A stretch of DNA of 64,000 nucleotides, taken from NCBI GenBank assembly GCA_963783095.1, contig CAWAMR010000006.1, positions 124,001-188,000 on the forward strand. The letters run 5' to 3'. Position 1 is the stretch's first letter. Each line of letters begins with the position of its first letter. Of this stretch, positions 49,596-58,147 are shown piece by piece. Source of the stretch: CAWAMR01 sp963783095 (GTDB lineage: Bacteria; Planctomycetota; Planctomycetia; Gemmatales; Gemmataceae). Position numbers and translations under genes: made by a program. The notes beneath the pieces are model-generated. The model saw nothing but the letters and a program-made list of their open reading frames with translations. It had not been told where the DNA came from and did no database searches.

Positions 49596-51172
49596 ATGAA
49601 ACGATTTGCCTGGAGGAGTACCCTGTTCGGGCTGCTGATGCTCCAGGCCGTTGCGCGAGGTCAATCCAACCCTCCCAGTTTACGCCCTCCCGCAGAATTG
49701 GCCCCGATTCCCACTCTCGCGTTCCCAGCTCCCAGCGAGGGCAGTCGGCCGGCAAAGGAAGATCTTCCAAGACCGTTACCCATCAATCTTGCCATTGCCA
49801 TGCAACTCGCGGGCACTCGACCCATTGATGTCAATGTTGCCGCACGACAAGTGGAAATCGCGGCCCTGCAATACGACAAGTCGAGGTATCTGCTGCTCCC
49901 AAACGTCGATATCGGCGGCGACTATTTTCGTCACGACGGCACGGTGCAAAACTTTACCGGCGACCTGATCCGGTCGAACCGCAGCAGTGTGATGTACGGT
50001 GCGGGGCCGAACCTCGTCGTCGGCTTAAACGATGCGATCTTTTCACCCCTGGCAGCTCGACAGGATCTTCGCGCTCATCAAGCCATTCGCCAAGCCGTCA
50101 GCAACGATGTGATGCTCGCTGTCGCCGAGGCCTATTTCACCGTCCAGCAGGCGCGCGGCGAATGGGCCGGCGCATTGCAAATTATCAAGGACGCGGAGGT
50201 TTTGGCCGAACGCACCGAAAAGCTCGCGGAAGGACTGGCTCCGCAACTGGAAGCCAATCGCGCCCGCACGGAACTGGCGCGTCGAAGACAGACGGCGTCT
50301 ACCGATCGCGAGCGCTGGCGCGTGGCCGGCGCGGAGCTGATTCGGCTCCTGCGACTCGAACCCGGCGCGCTGGTTGAACCGATCGAACCCACGAATCTGA
50401 CGATTCAGCTCATTGACTCGCGGTATAGCCTCGACGACTTGATCACTGTTGCTCTGACGACCCGCCCGGAACTCGCCGCCAACCAGGCTCTCGTCCAGGC
50501 AACCCTGCAAAGGCTCCGGCAGGAGAAGCTCCGGCCCCTGATGCCGAGCCTGCTGCTGCGCAGCGCCTCGACGAACCCCACCGGCACGCTGGGAGTGGGA
50601 GTTATGGGTGGCGGGACTGGTTCCAACTTCGCCAATTTTGGCGGGAGGATGGATATCGACTTTCAGGTCGTCTGGGAGCTTCAGAATCTAGGTTTCGGCA
50701 ACCGGGCCAGCATCAGGCAGCGTAACCGGGAACACGAGATTGCCGTCTTGGAATCGTTCCGCATTCAGGATCGCGTCGCCGCGGAGGTGACGCAAGCCTA
50801 TGCGCAGGTACGATCCTCAGCGGAAAGGCTCGCCGCCGCGGAGCCTGCACTGACGGATGCACGCGAGTCGTTGACCAAGAATCTGGAAGGCATGATGCAA
50901 ACTCGGCGCGTCGGCAATGTGCTCTTTCTGGTGATTCGCCCCTCTGAAGTGGTCTTCGCCCTGCAAGCGATGGGAAACGCAAATACCGATTATTTCGCCG
51001 CGGTGGCCGATGTCAATCGGGCGCAATTTCGCTTATATCGAGCATTGGGACACCCGCGCAATGTCTGGCAGGGACGATCTCCGACAAGACGGTGCGCGGG
51101 GCCATGCCGGAAGCCAAGAAAAGAAAAGAACCGGCAGCGACCATGCTGGCACCGAGACCCGTTCGGAATTGA
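49596..51172 (+). CDS. TolC-family outer-membrane efflux protein, frame-split at end
   Basis: Outer-membrane channel/efflux protein of about 525 residues. The start ATG 49596 follows GAGAGAGA. A signal (FAWRSTLFGLLMLQAVARG) precedes a Pro-rich linker. TolC repeats have the form PLPINLAIAMQLAGTRPIDV, ALQYDKSRYLLLPNVDIGGD, QAVSNDVMLAVAEAYFTVQQ, and the second copy begins LDDLITVALTTRPELAANQA with VVWELQNLGFGNRASIRQRN. It forms trimeric barrels with helical tunnels in tripartite export systems (family knowledge). Near 51050 a frame change is likely: the alternative frame ends GTPAQCLAGTISDKTVRGAM and stops at 51172, as expected; the first frame runs on to 51215. No periplasmic or inner-membrane pump partner is adjacent. 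Confidence 0.85.
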
Positions 51173-51240
51173 GGAGGCATCCAAACGGATCACCTATTTC
51201 GGAAACAAGTTGTAGCATGCCGTTCACAGCATCGTTTGTT

Positions 51241-51690
51241 TGGTTATTAAATCGTTGATCCGCACGCCAATTTTTGTGGCAATTCGTAGCACAACATTTG
51301 TTCGTTCGTTTGTTTGTTTGTATATCTGCTCATCGATCATCGATGAAAAATCCGATTTTTGTAGCAATTTGTAACACGGCGTTATCAGAATCGTTTGTTT
51401 GTACATTAAATAGTTGACGCGCAAGCCAGTTTTCGTAGCAATTTGTAACACAACATTTGTTCATTCGTTTCATTCGTTTGCTTGTATTCGTGATCGTTGA
51501 TGCACAAACCAATTTTTGTAGCAATTTGTAGCATGGCGTTCTATGCCTCGTTTGTTGGTTATTAAATCGTTGATCCGTAAGCCAAGTTTTTGTAGCAATT
51601 TGTAACACGACGTTCGGGACTTCGTTCGTTCGCATTTGCGATCACTGGTGTACAAACCGATTTTTTGTAGCAATTTGTAGCGTTCGCGCC
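51241..51690. repeat. AT-rich higher-order tandem repeat, about 156-bp period, three copies
   Basis: Six copies of a core of the form TTTTTGTAGCAATTTGTAAC start near 51270, 51355, 51428, 51511, 51585 and 51660. They alternate between two types of flank: copies 1, 3 and 5 follow TTGA(T/C)(C/G)CGCA-like sequence; copies 2, 4 and 6 follow AAACC/AAATCCGAT-like sequence preceded by TGATCGATGATG-like words. Same-type copies lie 156-158 bases apart in four of five comparisons, so the array is three tandem copies of a two-part unit. Between cores are TCGTTTGTTTG-like stretches. GC is far lower than in neighbouring genes. Read on the minus strand the same segment gives LQIATKIG or CYKLLQKL in different frames; no frame is open across the array. 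Confidence 0.85.
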
Positions 51691-51825
51691 CGATGCTCGG
51701 ACCCTCATCTGAAAGTAACTTCGCCAGAATATCAAATCAATAATCGTTGGATTGAGGCGAAGTTTTTTTGGATGTCCTCTTTCCTCAAATAACCTCGTCA
51801 GTTTCTTAAATCGATAATCGTCTGA

Positions 51826-52089
51826 TCAACTGCCAAGTTCTTTGGTTTTCTTTTCGACTATGGGTCGCACCATGAATATTTCATTGAACCACTTTCGACC
51901 GACATACCGCGGGGAGTTTTCAAGACGAATATGGTTATTGACGAGCCGCTCTAAGACGGCAAGGACCAGTCCATCCGAAGTCTTTTTCATGGCTTTCTCA
52001 ACGGCCAGTGCTAAGTCGCCGGCGGACGAACCCGTTTCTTCGACAGTATACTTCTGGATCAACCGATTCATTTTTGTTACAGGGTCCAT
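51826..52089 (-). CDS. Small orphan protein, unknown function
   Basis: An 87-residue, mainly helical cytoplasmic protein: DPVTKMNRLIQKYTVEETGS, ALAVEKAMKKTSDGLVLAVL, ERLVNNHIRLENSPRYVGRK. ATG 52089 is preceded by AAGGAG at seven bases' spacing, a strong site, which makes it likely to be real. No family is recognised; no signal, membrane segment or metal motif. It stands between the AT-rich repeat array and the palindromic repeat block on the opposite strand to the DUF4007 gene. The base composition is lower in GC than core genes. Confidence 0.55.
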   Translation of the reverse strand: MDPVTKMNRLIQKYTVEETGSSAGDLALAVEKAMKKTSDGLVLAVLERLVNNHIRLENSPRYVGRKWFNEIFMVRPIVEKKTKELGS

Positions 52090-52229
52090 TTCATTTCTCC
52101 TTTTTCCCCACTCTCAATTATAGTATACAGATATTCATAAGTAAATTAAAGTCCATCAACAATTGGAGCATGAGCGGCCCGCGATGCGGCCCACGCCCAA
52201 AGAGGCCGTCCGATGAGGGCAGAGAGTCA

Positions 52230-52372
52230 AAACCGCCTAAAGGCGGAACTACAAACTAATTGACACGGCTTGCGGAAGTTGTTTGTAGTTCCGCCTTTAG
52301 GCGGCTTGGGGCAAACTAATTGGCACGGCTTGCGGAAGTCGTTTGTAGTTCCGCCTTTAGGCGGTTTGGGGT
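52230..52372. repeat. Palindromic repeat R3 (GTTCCGCCTTTAGGCGG family)
   Basis: AAACCGCCTAAAGGCGGAAC followed by TACAAAC (52230-52256) is one orientation. Two direct copies in the other orientation follow, each a 60-base unit starting TTGG/TTGACACGGCTTGCGGAAG and containing GTTTGTAGTTCCGCCTTTAG GCGG (units begin at 52261 and 52321). The palindrome CCGCCTTTAGGCGG repeats in both strands. The block lies 205 bases upstream of the DUF4007 gene, in the 487-base gap; nothing else is seen there. Confidence 0.85.
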
Positions 52373-52576
52373 GCGCACTAGTCGGGGTTTGTAACAGAAA
52401 ATGGCCTCTAGCCAGAATGACCGGATCTTTTGGATTGCCTCCTAATCTTCACGACCGCGCGCTTCAATAGATGGTTCCTACATTGCGGCTTGCCGGAAAA
52501 AATTCCCACTCCCAACTGCGATTCTCTGCAATTGCGCGCGCGATGTCGATCTTCGTTGCACGAAAGGATCGCTTGG

Positions 52577-53497
52577 ATGGGTGTGAGCGTCGTACAGCAT
52601 TCGTTTTCGGGACACGAAAGCTTTCCACTGCGCTACCCTTGGCTGAAAAAAGGCTTCGATGCCGTCAGCCAGGATGGCTTTGTCTTCGTGCGCGATGATG
52701 ACATTACCACACTCGGCGTCGGCAGGAACATGGTCCGCTCAATCCGTCACTGGTGCTTGGCGGCCGGGATCTTGGACGAGAACCGAACCGGCGGCGCGGC
52801 GATGAAGACTTCCGCTCTCGGCAGATTGCTTCTCGACGATGAAGGGCTCGATCCCTACCTCGAAGATCCCACAACACTTTGGCTGTTGCACTGGCAGATC
52901 GCCTCCAATCGCTGGCGGGCGGCGACTTGGTTTTGGACCTTCAGCCATTTCAACGAACCCGAATTCACGCGTGAAGCGCTCTCTTCAGCGCTTCTACGGT
53001 GGGTGCAGACGCTTCCCAACAAGCAGGTCGTGGCCAGCTCGATTAAGCGCGATGTGGACGTATTCTTGCGTACCTACGTCCCATCCCGGCTCAAACGCGG
53101 CGTGGTCGCCGAGGACTCGTTGGACTGTCCGCTCATCGAGTTGGGGCTTATTGTCCAGCCCGGCGACGGCCAAACCTTCCAATTTCAGCGGGGCGCACAG
53201 CGCGGCCTTCCGGACGGCATTCTCTTTTATGCGATCGTAAAGTTCTGGGAAGATTTTTCCCGATCCACCGAAACGCTCGCGCTTCAAGACATCGCTAGGC
53301 AGCCGGGCAGCCCGGGTAGGCTCTTCAAGATTGACGAGTCCTCTCTCGCCGAAAGGCTGGAAGCTGCGGAACAGCAAACCGATGGTGCTCTTTCCTATGT
53401 CGAGACCGCCGGGATTCGCCAGCTATATCGGCATAGGCCCCTCGACCCGATCGAATTGCTGAGAGAAGCATACGCCACAGAAGGGAAACGCCGATGA
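52577..53497 (+). CDS. DUF4007-family protein, candidate defence component
   Basis: A 306-residue protein starting at ATG 52577, with AAAGGA upstream. The N-terminus carries the DUF4007 signature: HSFSGHESFPLRYPWLKKGF with FVFVRDDDITTLGVGRNMVR and SIRHWCLAAGILDENR. The middle includes DPTTLWLLHWQIASNRWRAA and FSHFNEPEFTREALSSALLR; the C-terminus ends RPLDPIELLREAYATEGKRR. From memory, DUF4007 proteins occur beside ATPases and PAPS-reductase-type sulfurtransferases in DNA-phosphorothioation-like (Ssp/Dnd-type) gene sets; this association was not checked. Its stop codon overlaps the ATPase start (ATGA), so the two are translationally coupled. A longer frame to 52430 exists but has no family match. 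Catalytic activity is unproven. Confidence 0.78.
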   Translation: MGVSVVQHSFSGHESFPLRYPWLKKGFDAVSQDGFVFVRDDDITTLGVGRNMVRSIRHWCLAAGILDENRTGGAAMKTSALGRLLLDDEGLDPYLEDPTTLWLLHWQIASNRWRAATWFWTFSHFNEPEFTREALSSALLRWVQTLPNKQVVASSIKRDVDVFLRTYVPSRLKRGVVAEDSLDCPLIELGLIVQPGDGQTFQFQRGAQRGLPDGILFYAIVKFWEDFSRSTETLALQDIARQPGSPGRLFKIDESSLAERLEAAEQQTDGALSYVETAGIRQLYRHRPLDPIELLREAYATEGKRR

Positions 53498-54414
53498 GCG
53501 ATTCCCCACCCCTCAACCAGTTGGTCGCGGTCAGCCCGAGGTTTGCCCGCTCGGTGTCGCTGGTCCGCGACGTGCATCGGGCCGATGCCCTGGAGGGATA
53601 CGTTCTCACGCCCACGGGCCGAAATATGCTCACCAGGCTGGCAAACGCTCTGCGCGGCGAAACCTCGACGCGCGCATGGTCGCTGACCGGCCCGTATGGT
53701 TCCGGTAAATCGGCATTTGTGCTGCTGGTCGCCCAACTGCTTTCCGGCGAACCGAAGGTAAGGAAACGGGCCAAAGCGTACTTGGCATCAATGGATCCCG
53801 AACTTGCGGACCAGTTATTTGGGACTGACTTGCTGCCCAAGGCAACCGACCGTCTTTGCCCGGTGCTGTTGACCGGTTCACGCCAGCCTATCGAGAAAGC
53901 GCTGGCCGCTGCACTGTCGGCTTCGCTGCGAAGTTTGATCAGCCGAGGAAGACCGCCCCAGATCATCGATAAGTTGGATCAGCTGGCGAACCAAGCCGGC
54001 AGTTCCGGCACCGCAATTGTTGGGCTATTTGAAGAGGCGAACGAATATCTCGATCGCGCGGGACATGATTGCGCGGGCTTGCTCTTGATAATAGATGAAT
54101 TGGGTAAGTTTCTTGAGCATGGGGCCATCAACCCCGATCAGGGCGACATATTCGTCTTGCAGGAACTGGCTGAATCGGCCACACGATCTAAATCTCCGTT
54201 CCTCTTCATAACCGTGCTGCATCAGGCCGTCGATCGCTATGCCGAACACATGAGTCCGGGCCGACGGGCCGAATGGGGAAAGATACAGGGTCGATTTGAA
54301 GATGTGGCCTTTGAAGAGCGCACCGACGATCAGGTTGAGGAGCCGGAGGATAGCGAGGAGGAATTACCGACTGAAAGCACGACCGCGAGCGCGGAAGAGG
54401 ACGCCGCCGAATGA
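53494..54414 (+). CDS. AAA-like ATPase, short form with acidic tail
   Basis: A 306-residue protein overlapping the DUF4007 gene by four bases. The N-terminus (SPRFARSVSLVRDVHRADAL, then EGYVLTPTGRNMLTRLANAL) and TRAWSLTGPYGSGKSAF match the start of a class of large DUF4007-associated ATPases that usually exceed 1000 residues. Walker A is GPYGSGKS with Lys72; Walker B is CAGLLLIIDELGKFLEHG with Asp201-Glu202. VLQELAESATRSKSPFLFIT and VLHQAVDRYAEHMSPGRRAE WGKIQGRFEDVAFEER follow. In large relatives RFEDVAF-type sequence is followed by further domains; here the frame ends after about 30 highly acidic residues (EEPEDSEEELPTESTTASAE). The downstream frame shows no continuation, so it is a natural short form or a deletion product. 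Confidence 0.72.
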   Translation: MSDSPPLNQLVAVSPRFARSVSLVRDVHRADALEGYVLTPTGRNMLTRLANALRGETSTRAWSLTGPYGSGKSAFVLLVAQLLSGEPKVRKRAKAYLASMDPELADQLFGTDLLPKATDRLCPVLLTGSRQPIEKALAAALSASLRSLISRGRPPQIIDKLDQLANQAGSSGTAIVGLFEEANEYLDRAGHDCAGLLLIIDELGKFLEHGAINPDQGDIFVLQELAESATRSKSPFLFITVLHQAVDRYAEHMSPGRRAEWGKIQGRFEDVAFEERTDDQVEEPEDSEEELPTESTTASAEEDAAE

Positions 54415-54562
54415 TTGCTTCGTCGGAATCGAACTGATCGGAGGCCTCACATTGAGTGATAATTCATGGAACCGAACCGTCTTGCCAGCGTGCGGCGACG
54501 GTAGTCTTCTGAAATGGTAGAATATCTTCTTGTACTCCGGCTTCCAACCATCGAACATCCCC

Positions 54563-55579
54563 GTGAATCGACGCTCCTTCCTTCATCCTGGTCCCATTGT
54601 CGATCTCGGTTCGAGGAGCGAGCCAGCTCCGCCTTCGTCGTTCTCCCTCATCTGCTTCTCCCGTCGGGCCATGGCCACCCTTTTTGAAGTCATGATCCCG
54701 TACGGTTTTCTCAATCTCACGGAAATAGGCGAAAAGGCGCTCGATCTCGTCGACGAACTCGAAGATCAACTCACCGTTTTTCGCGAGAGCAGCGAAGTTT
54801 CCCAACTCAATCGATCGGCGTGCGCTGGGCCCGTGCAAGTCGAAGATCGATTATTTCAGCTATTGCAATTCGCAGCACATCTTGGCCTGTCAACTCAAGG
54901 CGCTTTCGACATCGCAACCGGCGCACTTATCAAGGCGTGGGGTTTCTACCAACGACAGGGACGAGTTCCCACCGTTGCCGAGCGAATCGAGGCCATGAAC
55001 AAGACCGGGATGCGCCATGTAATTCTCGATTCGGAACGCCGAATCGTTCGCTATTTAAGACCGGGATTGGAGATCAATCTCGGCGGAATCGGCAAGGGTT
55101 ATGTACTCGATCGTGTCGGTGAGATGCTTTCCAACTCCTGCGGCATTCGGTCGGCGCTACTGCATGGTGGGTCGAGTAGCGTGCTGGCGCTGGGTACACC
55201 ACCCGGTCAGCCAAGGGGCTGGCCGGTGGCTCTTCGACATCCGTGGGAAGTTGACCAAAATCTTGGCATTGTAAATCTGAAAGGGCAGGCGCTGGGCACT
55301 TCTGCTGCCACCCATCAATATTTTGAGTACAATGGTCGGAAACTCGGACATTTGCTCGATCCCCGTACCGGCTGGCCGGCCGAGCAGGTGCAGCAAGTGT
55401 CCGTGATCGCGCCGAGCGCTGCCGAGGCCGATGCGCTTTCCACGGCGTTCTTTGTGTTGGGAATCGAGGCCGTGCGGCGTTATTGTGAAACGCACCCCAC
55501 CATTGGTGCGATCGTTGTGCCGAATGGCGATGACCCAAAGCCGATCGTGTTGAATACCATTCTCTCCGCCGAGTCCTGA
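54563..55579 (+). CDS. ApbE-family FAD:protein FMN transferase
   Basis: A 338-residue protein that would attach FMN covalently to Thr/Ser of partner flavoproteins such as Rnf/Nqr-type subunits (family knowledge). The chosen start is GTG 54563, reading MNRRSFLHPGPIVDLGSRSE, typical of planctomycete members; the frame is open to 54530. ApbE marks: FSRRAMATLFEVMIPYGFLN, AFDIATGALIKAWGFYQRQG, GLEINLGGIGKGYVLDRVGE (flavin-binding), LLHGGSSSVLALG, ALGTSAATHQYFEYNGRKLG HLLDPRTGWPAEQ with the metal-binding residues near the end. No Rnf/Nqr subunits are in the window. It precedes a DoxX-type gene by three bases and is likely co-transcribed with it. Confidence 0.9.
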   Translation: MNRRSFLHPGPIVDLGSRSEPAPPSSFSLICFSRRAMATLFEVMIPYGFLNLTEIGEKALDLVDELEDQLTVFRESSEVSQLNRSACAGPVQVEDRLFQLLQFAAHLGLSTQGAFDIATGALIKAWGFYQRQGRVPTVAERIEAMNKTGMRHVILDSERRIVRYLRPGLEINLGGIGKGYVLDRVGEMLSNSCGIRSALLHGGSSSVLALGTPPGQPRGWPVALRHPWEVDQNLGIVNLKGQALGTSAATHQYFEYNGRKLGHLLDPRTGWPAEQVQQVSVIAPSAAEADALSTAFFVLGIEAVRRYCETHPTIGAIVVPNGDDPKPIVLNTILSAES

Positions 55580-55582
55580 ATC

Positions 55583-57237
55583 ATGGTACGCATCTCCTGG
55601 TTGACCTGCATTTTTCTGATCCTGTTGAGGCTCGCGATCGGCTGGCATTTTTTCTTTGAAGGTTTATATAAGATCCGCTCGCAGAACACGGACAAACCGT
55701 TTTCGAGCAAGGGGTATTTTAATGAAGCGCAGGGGCCTCTTGGTCCGAAAATCCGCGAGGAACTGGGCGATCCCGATCTGCTCTTGAAGGCCAAGCTTCA
55801 ACTCGCCGAGGGAGCAACGCCCATCGAGCAAATGCCCAAAGTCATTGCTTCGGAGTGGGACACCTATCTCGACACGTTTGCCAACTATTACAAATTGAAC
55901 GATCAGCAGAAGGCCGAGGCCAAGGCCAGGGTCGATCAGGCCAAAGCAGACTTTGTGCGCTGGCGAACGTACGCACCTTCGGATAGCGACGATGAAAAGA
56001 CCAAGAGCAAACGAAAGATGGTCAAGAAGGAGATCCCCCACATAGGCTCCGTGGAAATGCCGCAGAACATCCCCTACGACGTGGCCCGTTATGAAAAGGT
56101 GCTGGCCGATATCCACGATATTTACTCGACCATCAATCCAGCGCCGGGTCGGGATGCGGAGAAGACTCAACTGCGCGAACTGAAGGCCGATGCCGCCAAA
56201 CGGCGCGGCGACCTTCAAAAAGATATCGATGAACAGACCGCGAAGATGAAAGATTCGCTGAACAAAGTGCTCGACCCTCGTTCGGTTGGATTTGCCGTCG
56301 GTTTGCCCGCCGAAGATCCCAAGTACGATGACAAGCTACTTACCTTCTTGACGCTGGACGCCGATTCCCAGAACAAGATGCCGAAACCTCTGGGACAACA
56401 GTGGGATGATTATCTCGGCTTCGTCAAGGATTTCGGCAACCCCGCTTTTCGCAAAGATGCAACTGTGGAAGAGGAAACATTGAATGAGGCCAAACGGCAG
56501 TATGTGCGATTCCTCCAGGGTGTCGACCAATACACGGGCGACCCGCGCGAAAGCGATGTGCCCGACCGAATCAAGGCCTATCGAGCGGCCATCGCCAGGT
56601 TCCACGAGGCTAAAGCCGAAATGGCAAAGAAACCGGCCCCGGAAAACGCCAAGAAAAAGCTCGACGCCTGCGCAGTGCAGTTGTGGCGCTTCGCAAGGAT
56701 TTTGTCGCGGACATTCAGCGCTTCACCGACATTCTCAAACACGATCTCGGCGGCTTCAGCGCTGCCAACTTGAAGGGTGTCGTCGAAGTCGAGAAACCGA
56801 AGAACCGGTTCCTCTGGATCAACTGGCCGACCAGCAATCTCGAATGGCTCGACACGGTGACACCGTGGACGCTGTTCATCGCGGGCGGCTGTTTGCTGGC
56901 CGGCTTATTCACGCGGATGGCGTGTCTTGTCGCGGCCGGGTTCTTGCTGGTCGAATATTTGTCGCAAGCCGCGTTCCCCTGGCTGCCCAAGTCGCCGATG
57001 ACGGAAGGCAACTACCTGTTCGTCAACAAGAATGTGATCGAATTTCTGGCTTTGCTGGCGCTGGCAACCACGGCCAGCGGAAAATGGCTGGGGCTGGATG
57101 CGCTCCTGTCGCGGATGTGGCCGTTCCGATGTTGCGCCAAGCAGGCCGCACCCGCGCAAACGGCGACGAAACGCAAGGCCCCCGATAACGATGGAGTAAA
57201 TCTATTTGACGCGCCGACGACGCGATCGGGGCATTAG
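55583..57237 (+). CDS. DoxX-family membrane protein with long central domain, frame-split
   Basis: About 551 codons. The N-terminal DoxX helix RISWLTCIFLILLRLAIGWH FFFEGLYKIRSQ is followed by a very long, charged, helical insert (about 60-360) with coiled segments KAEAKARVDQAKADFVRWRT and KTQLRELKADAAKRRGDLQK. A frame change near 56675 then leads to ADIQRFTDILKHDLGGFSAA, FLWINWPTSNLEWLDTVTPW TLFIAGGCLLAGLFTRMACL and NVIEFLALLALATTASGKWL, the remaining DoxX helices. The long insert between the first and later helices is a planctomycete feature. Role unknown; DoxX proteins often work with thioredoxin-type or catechol-related redox partners. The ATG at 55583 lies three bases after the ApbE stop. 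Confidence 0.83.
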
Positions 57238-57240
57238 TGC

Positions 57241-57378
57241 GGCCACCTTTGGAGTGCGGTGGCTTGACACCGCTTTCTTTCTTTTGTGGGCGGTTCGGAC
57301 CAAACGAAAGCAATGCCTCAACACCGCGCTCCAAAGAAAGAAAGCGGTGTCAAGCCACCGCACACCAAAGAAGGAAAG
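57241..57378. repeat. Palindromic repeat R4 (GTGCGGTGGCTTGACACCGC family)
   Basis: CCTTTGGAGTGCGGTGGCTT GACACCGCTTTCTTTC (57246-57290) is the reverse complement of GAAAGAAAGCGGTGTCAAGCCACCGCACACCAAAG (57337-57371), with a GGGCGG...CCAAACGAAAGC centre. It lies just upstream of the first of two paralogous genes. Confidence 0.85.
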
Positions 57379-57465
57379 CGGTATCGAGTTCGTCAGAGAG
57401 TAGACAGCTACCCGGTATTCAATACGACCTTGAATATCTATGAGGATCTTACAACGAGGTGTCAA

Positions 57466-57921
57466 ATGCTCGGCATGACTCAGCGGAAGCTGCGCAATCT
57501 GTTGTTATTCTTCGGAGTTCTTTATTTGTCTTTTGGAACCCAAACATGCTATGCAGAAGACAAATCCGATGAGACCAAAGCGCTTTTGAAGGAACGCCGC
57601 GACCTCTTGAGCGAAGCTGCAACCCGGATGTATAAAATATATCAAGCGTTTGCACAGGTCGACCACTACCAAGAGCTGATTCAGGTCCACCGGGATTCCC
57701 TCAAGGCTGATTTAGATTGGTTTGATAAGCCCGAGGACAGGATCCAGGCCATTGAAAAGCATAAGAAGGCCGCGGATGAAATTTATTTACTGGCCAATAG
57801 GGTAGTAGATAGCGGCAGAGCAGACAAATTCCAAGCATTACAAGCCAAGGCTTACGTATTTGAAGTTCAATTGGAACTCGTCAAGGAAAAGAAAAGGCAA
57901 AAGGCAAAACCCGGCAAGTAA
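57466..57921 (+). CDS. Small exported helical protein, paralog A of tandem pair
   Basis: A 151-residue protein with an N-terminal signal: MLGMTQRKLRNLLLFFGVLY LSFGTQTCYAEDKS, likely cut after CYA. The mature part is helical and highly charged: LLKERRDLLSEAATRMYKIY, HRDSLKADLDWFDKPEDRIQ AIEKHKKAADEIYLLANRVV and a Lys-rich end EKKRQKAKPGK. No domain recognised. The ATG at 57466 has ACGAGGTG upstream (57455). The nearly identical N-terminus and C-terminus recur in paralog B at 58148, and the upstream R4 element and leader are also duplicated, so the pair arose by tandem duplication. Function unknown; perhaps an envelope or secreted protein. Confidence 0.72.
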   Translation: MLGMTQRKLRNLLLFFGVLYLSFGTQTCYAEDKSDETKALLKERRDLLSEAATRMYKIYQAFAQVDHYQELIQVHRDSLKADLDWFDKPEDRIQAIEKHKKAADEIYLLANRVVDSGRADKFQALQAKAYVFEVQLELVKEKKRQKAKPGK

Positions 57922-57952
57922 CTTGCCGGGCGATGAAGTCACTCGGGGCATT

Positions 57953-58083
57953 TGGCTACCTTTGGAGTGCGGTGGCTTGGCACCGCTTTCTTTCTTTTTT
58001 GGGCGGCGCGGCCCAAACGAAAGCAGTTACTCAACACAGCACTCTAAAGAAAGAAAGCGGTGTCAAGCCACCGCACTCCAAAG
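57953..58083. repeat. Palindromic repeat R4, second copy
   Basis: ACCTTTGGAGTGCGGTGGCT TGGCACCGCTTTC (57957-57990) pairs with GAAAGCGGTGTCAAGCCACCGCACTCCAAAG (58052-58083). It is the duplicated counterpart of the element at 57241 and lies before paralog B. Confidence 0.85.
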
Positions 58084-58147
58084 AACAAAAGCGGCGTCGA
58101 GTTCGTCAGAGAAATAGACAGCTACGGATCTTACAACGAGGTGTCAA

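Noticed and set aside
51224..51673. Minus-strand peptides LQIATKIG / CYKLLQKL as a repeat protein
   Set aside because: The same DNA core is read in different frames in neighbouring copies and stops interrupt each frame, so there is no single repeat protein.
51241..51690. CRISPR array
   Set aside because: The regions between core repeats are related to each other and alternate in two types, and their spacing varies (73-85 bases). A CRISPR array needs unrelated spacers of near-constant length. No cas gene is near.
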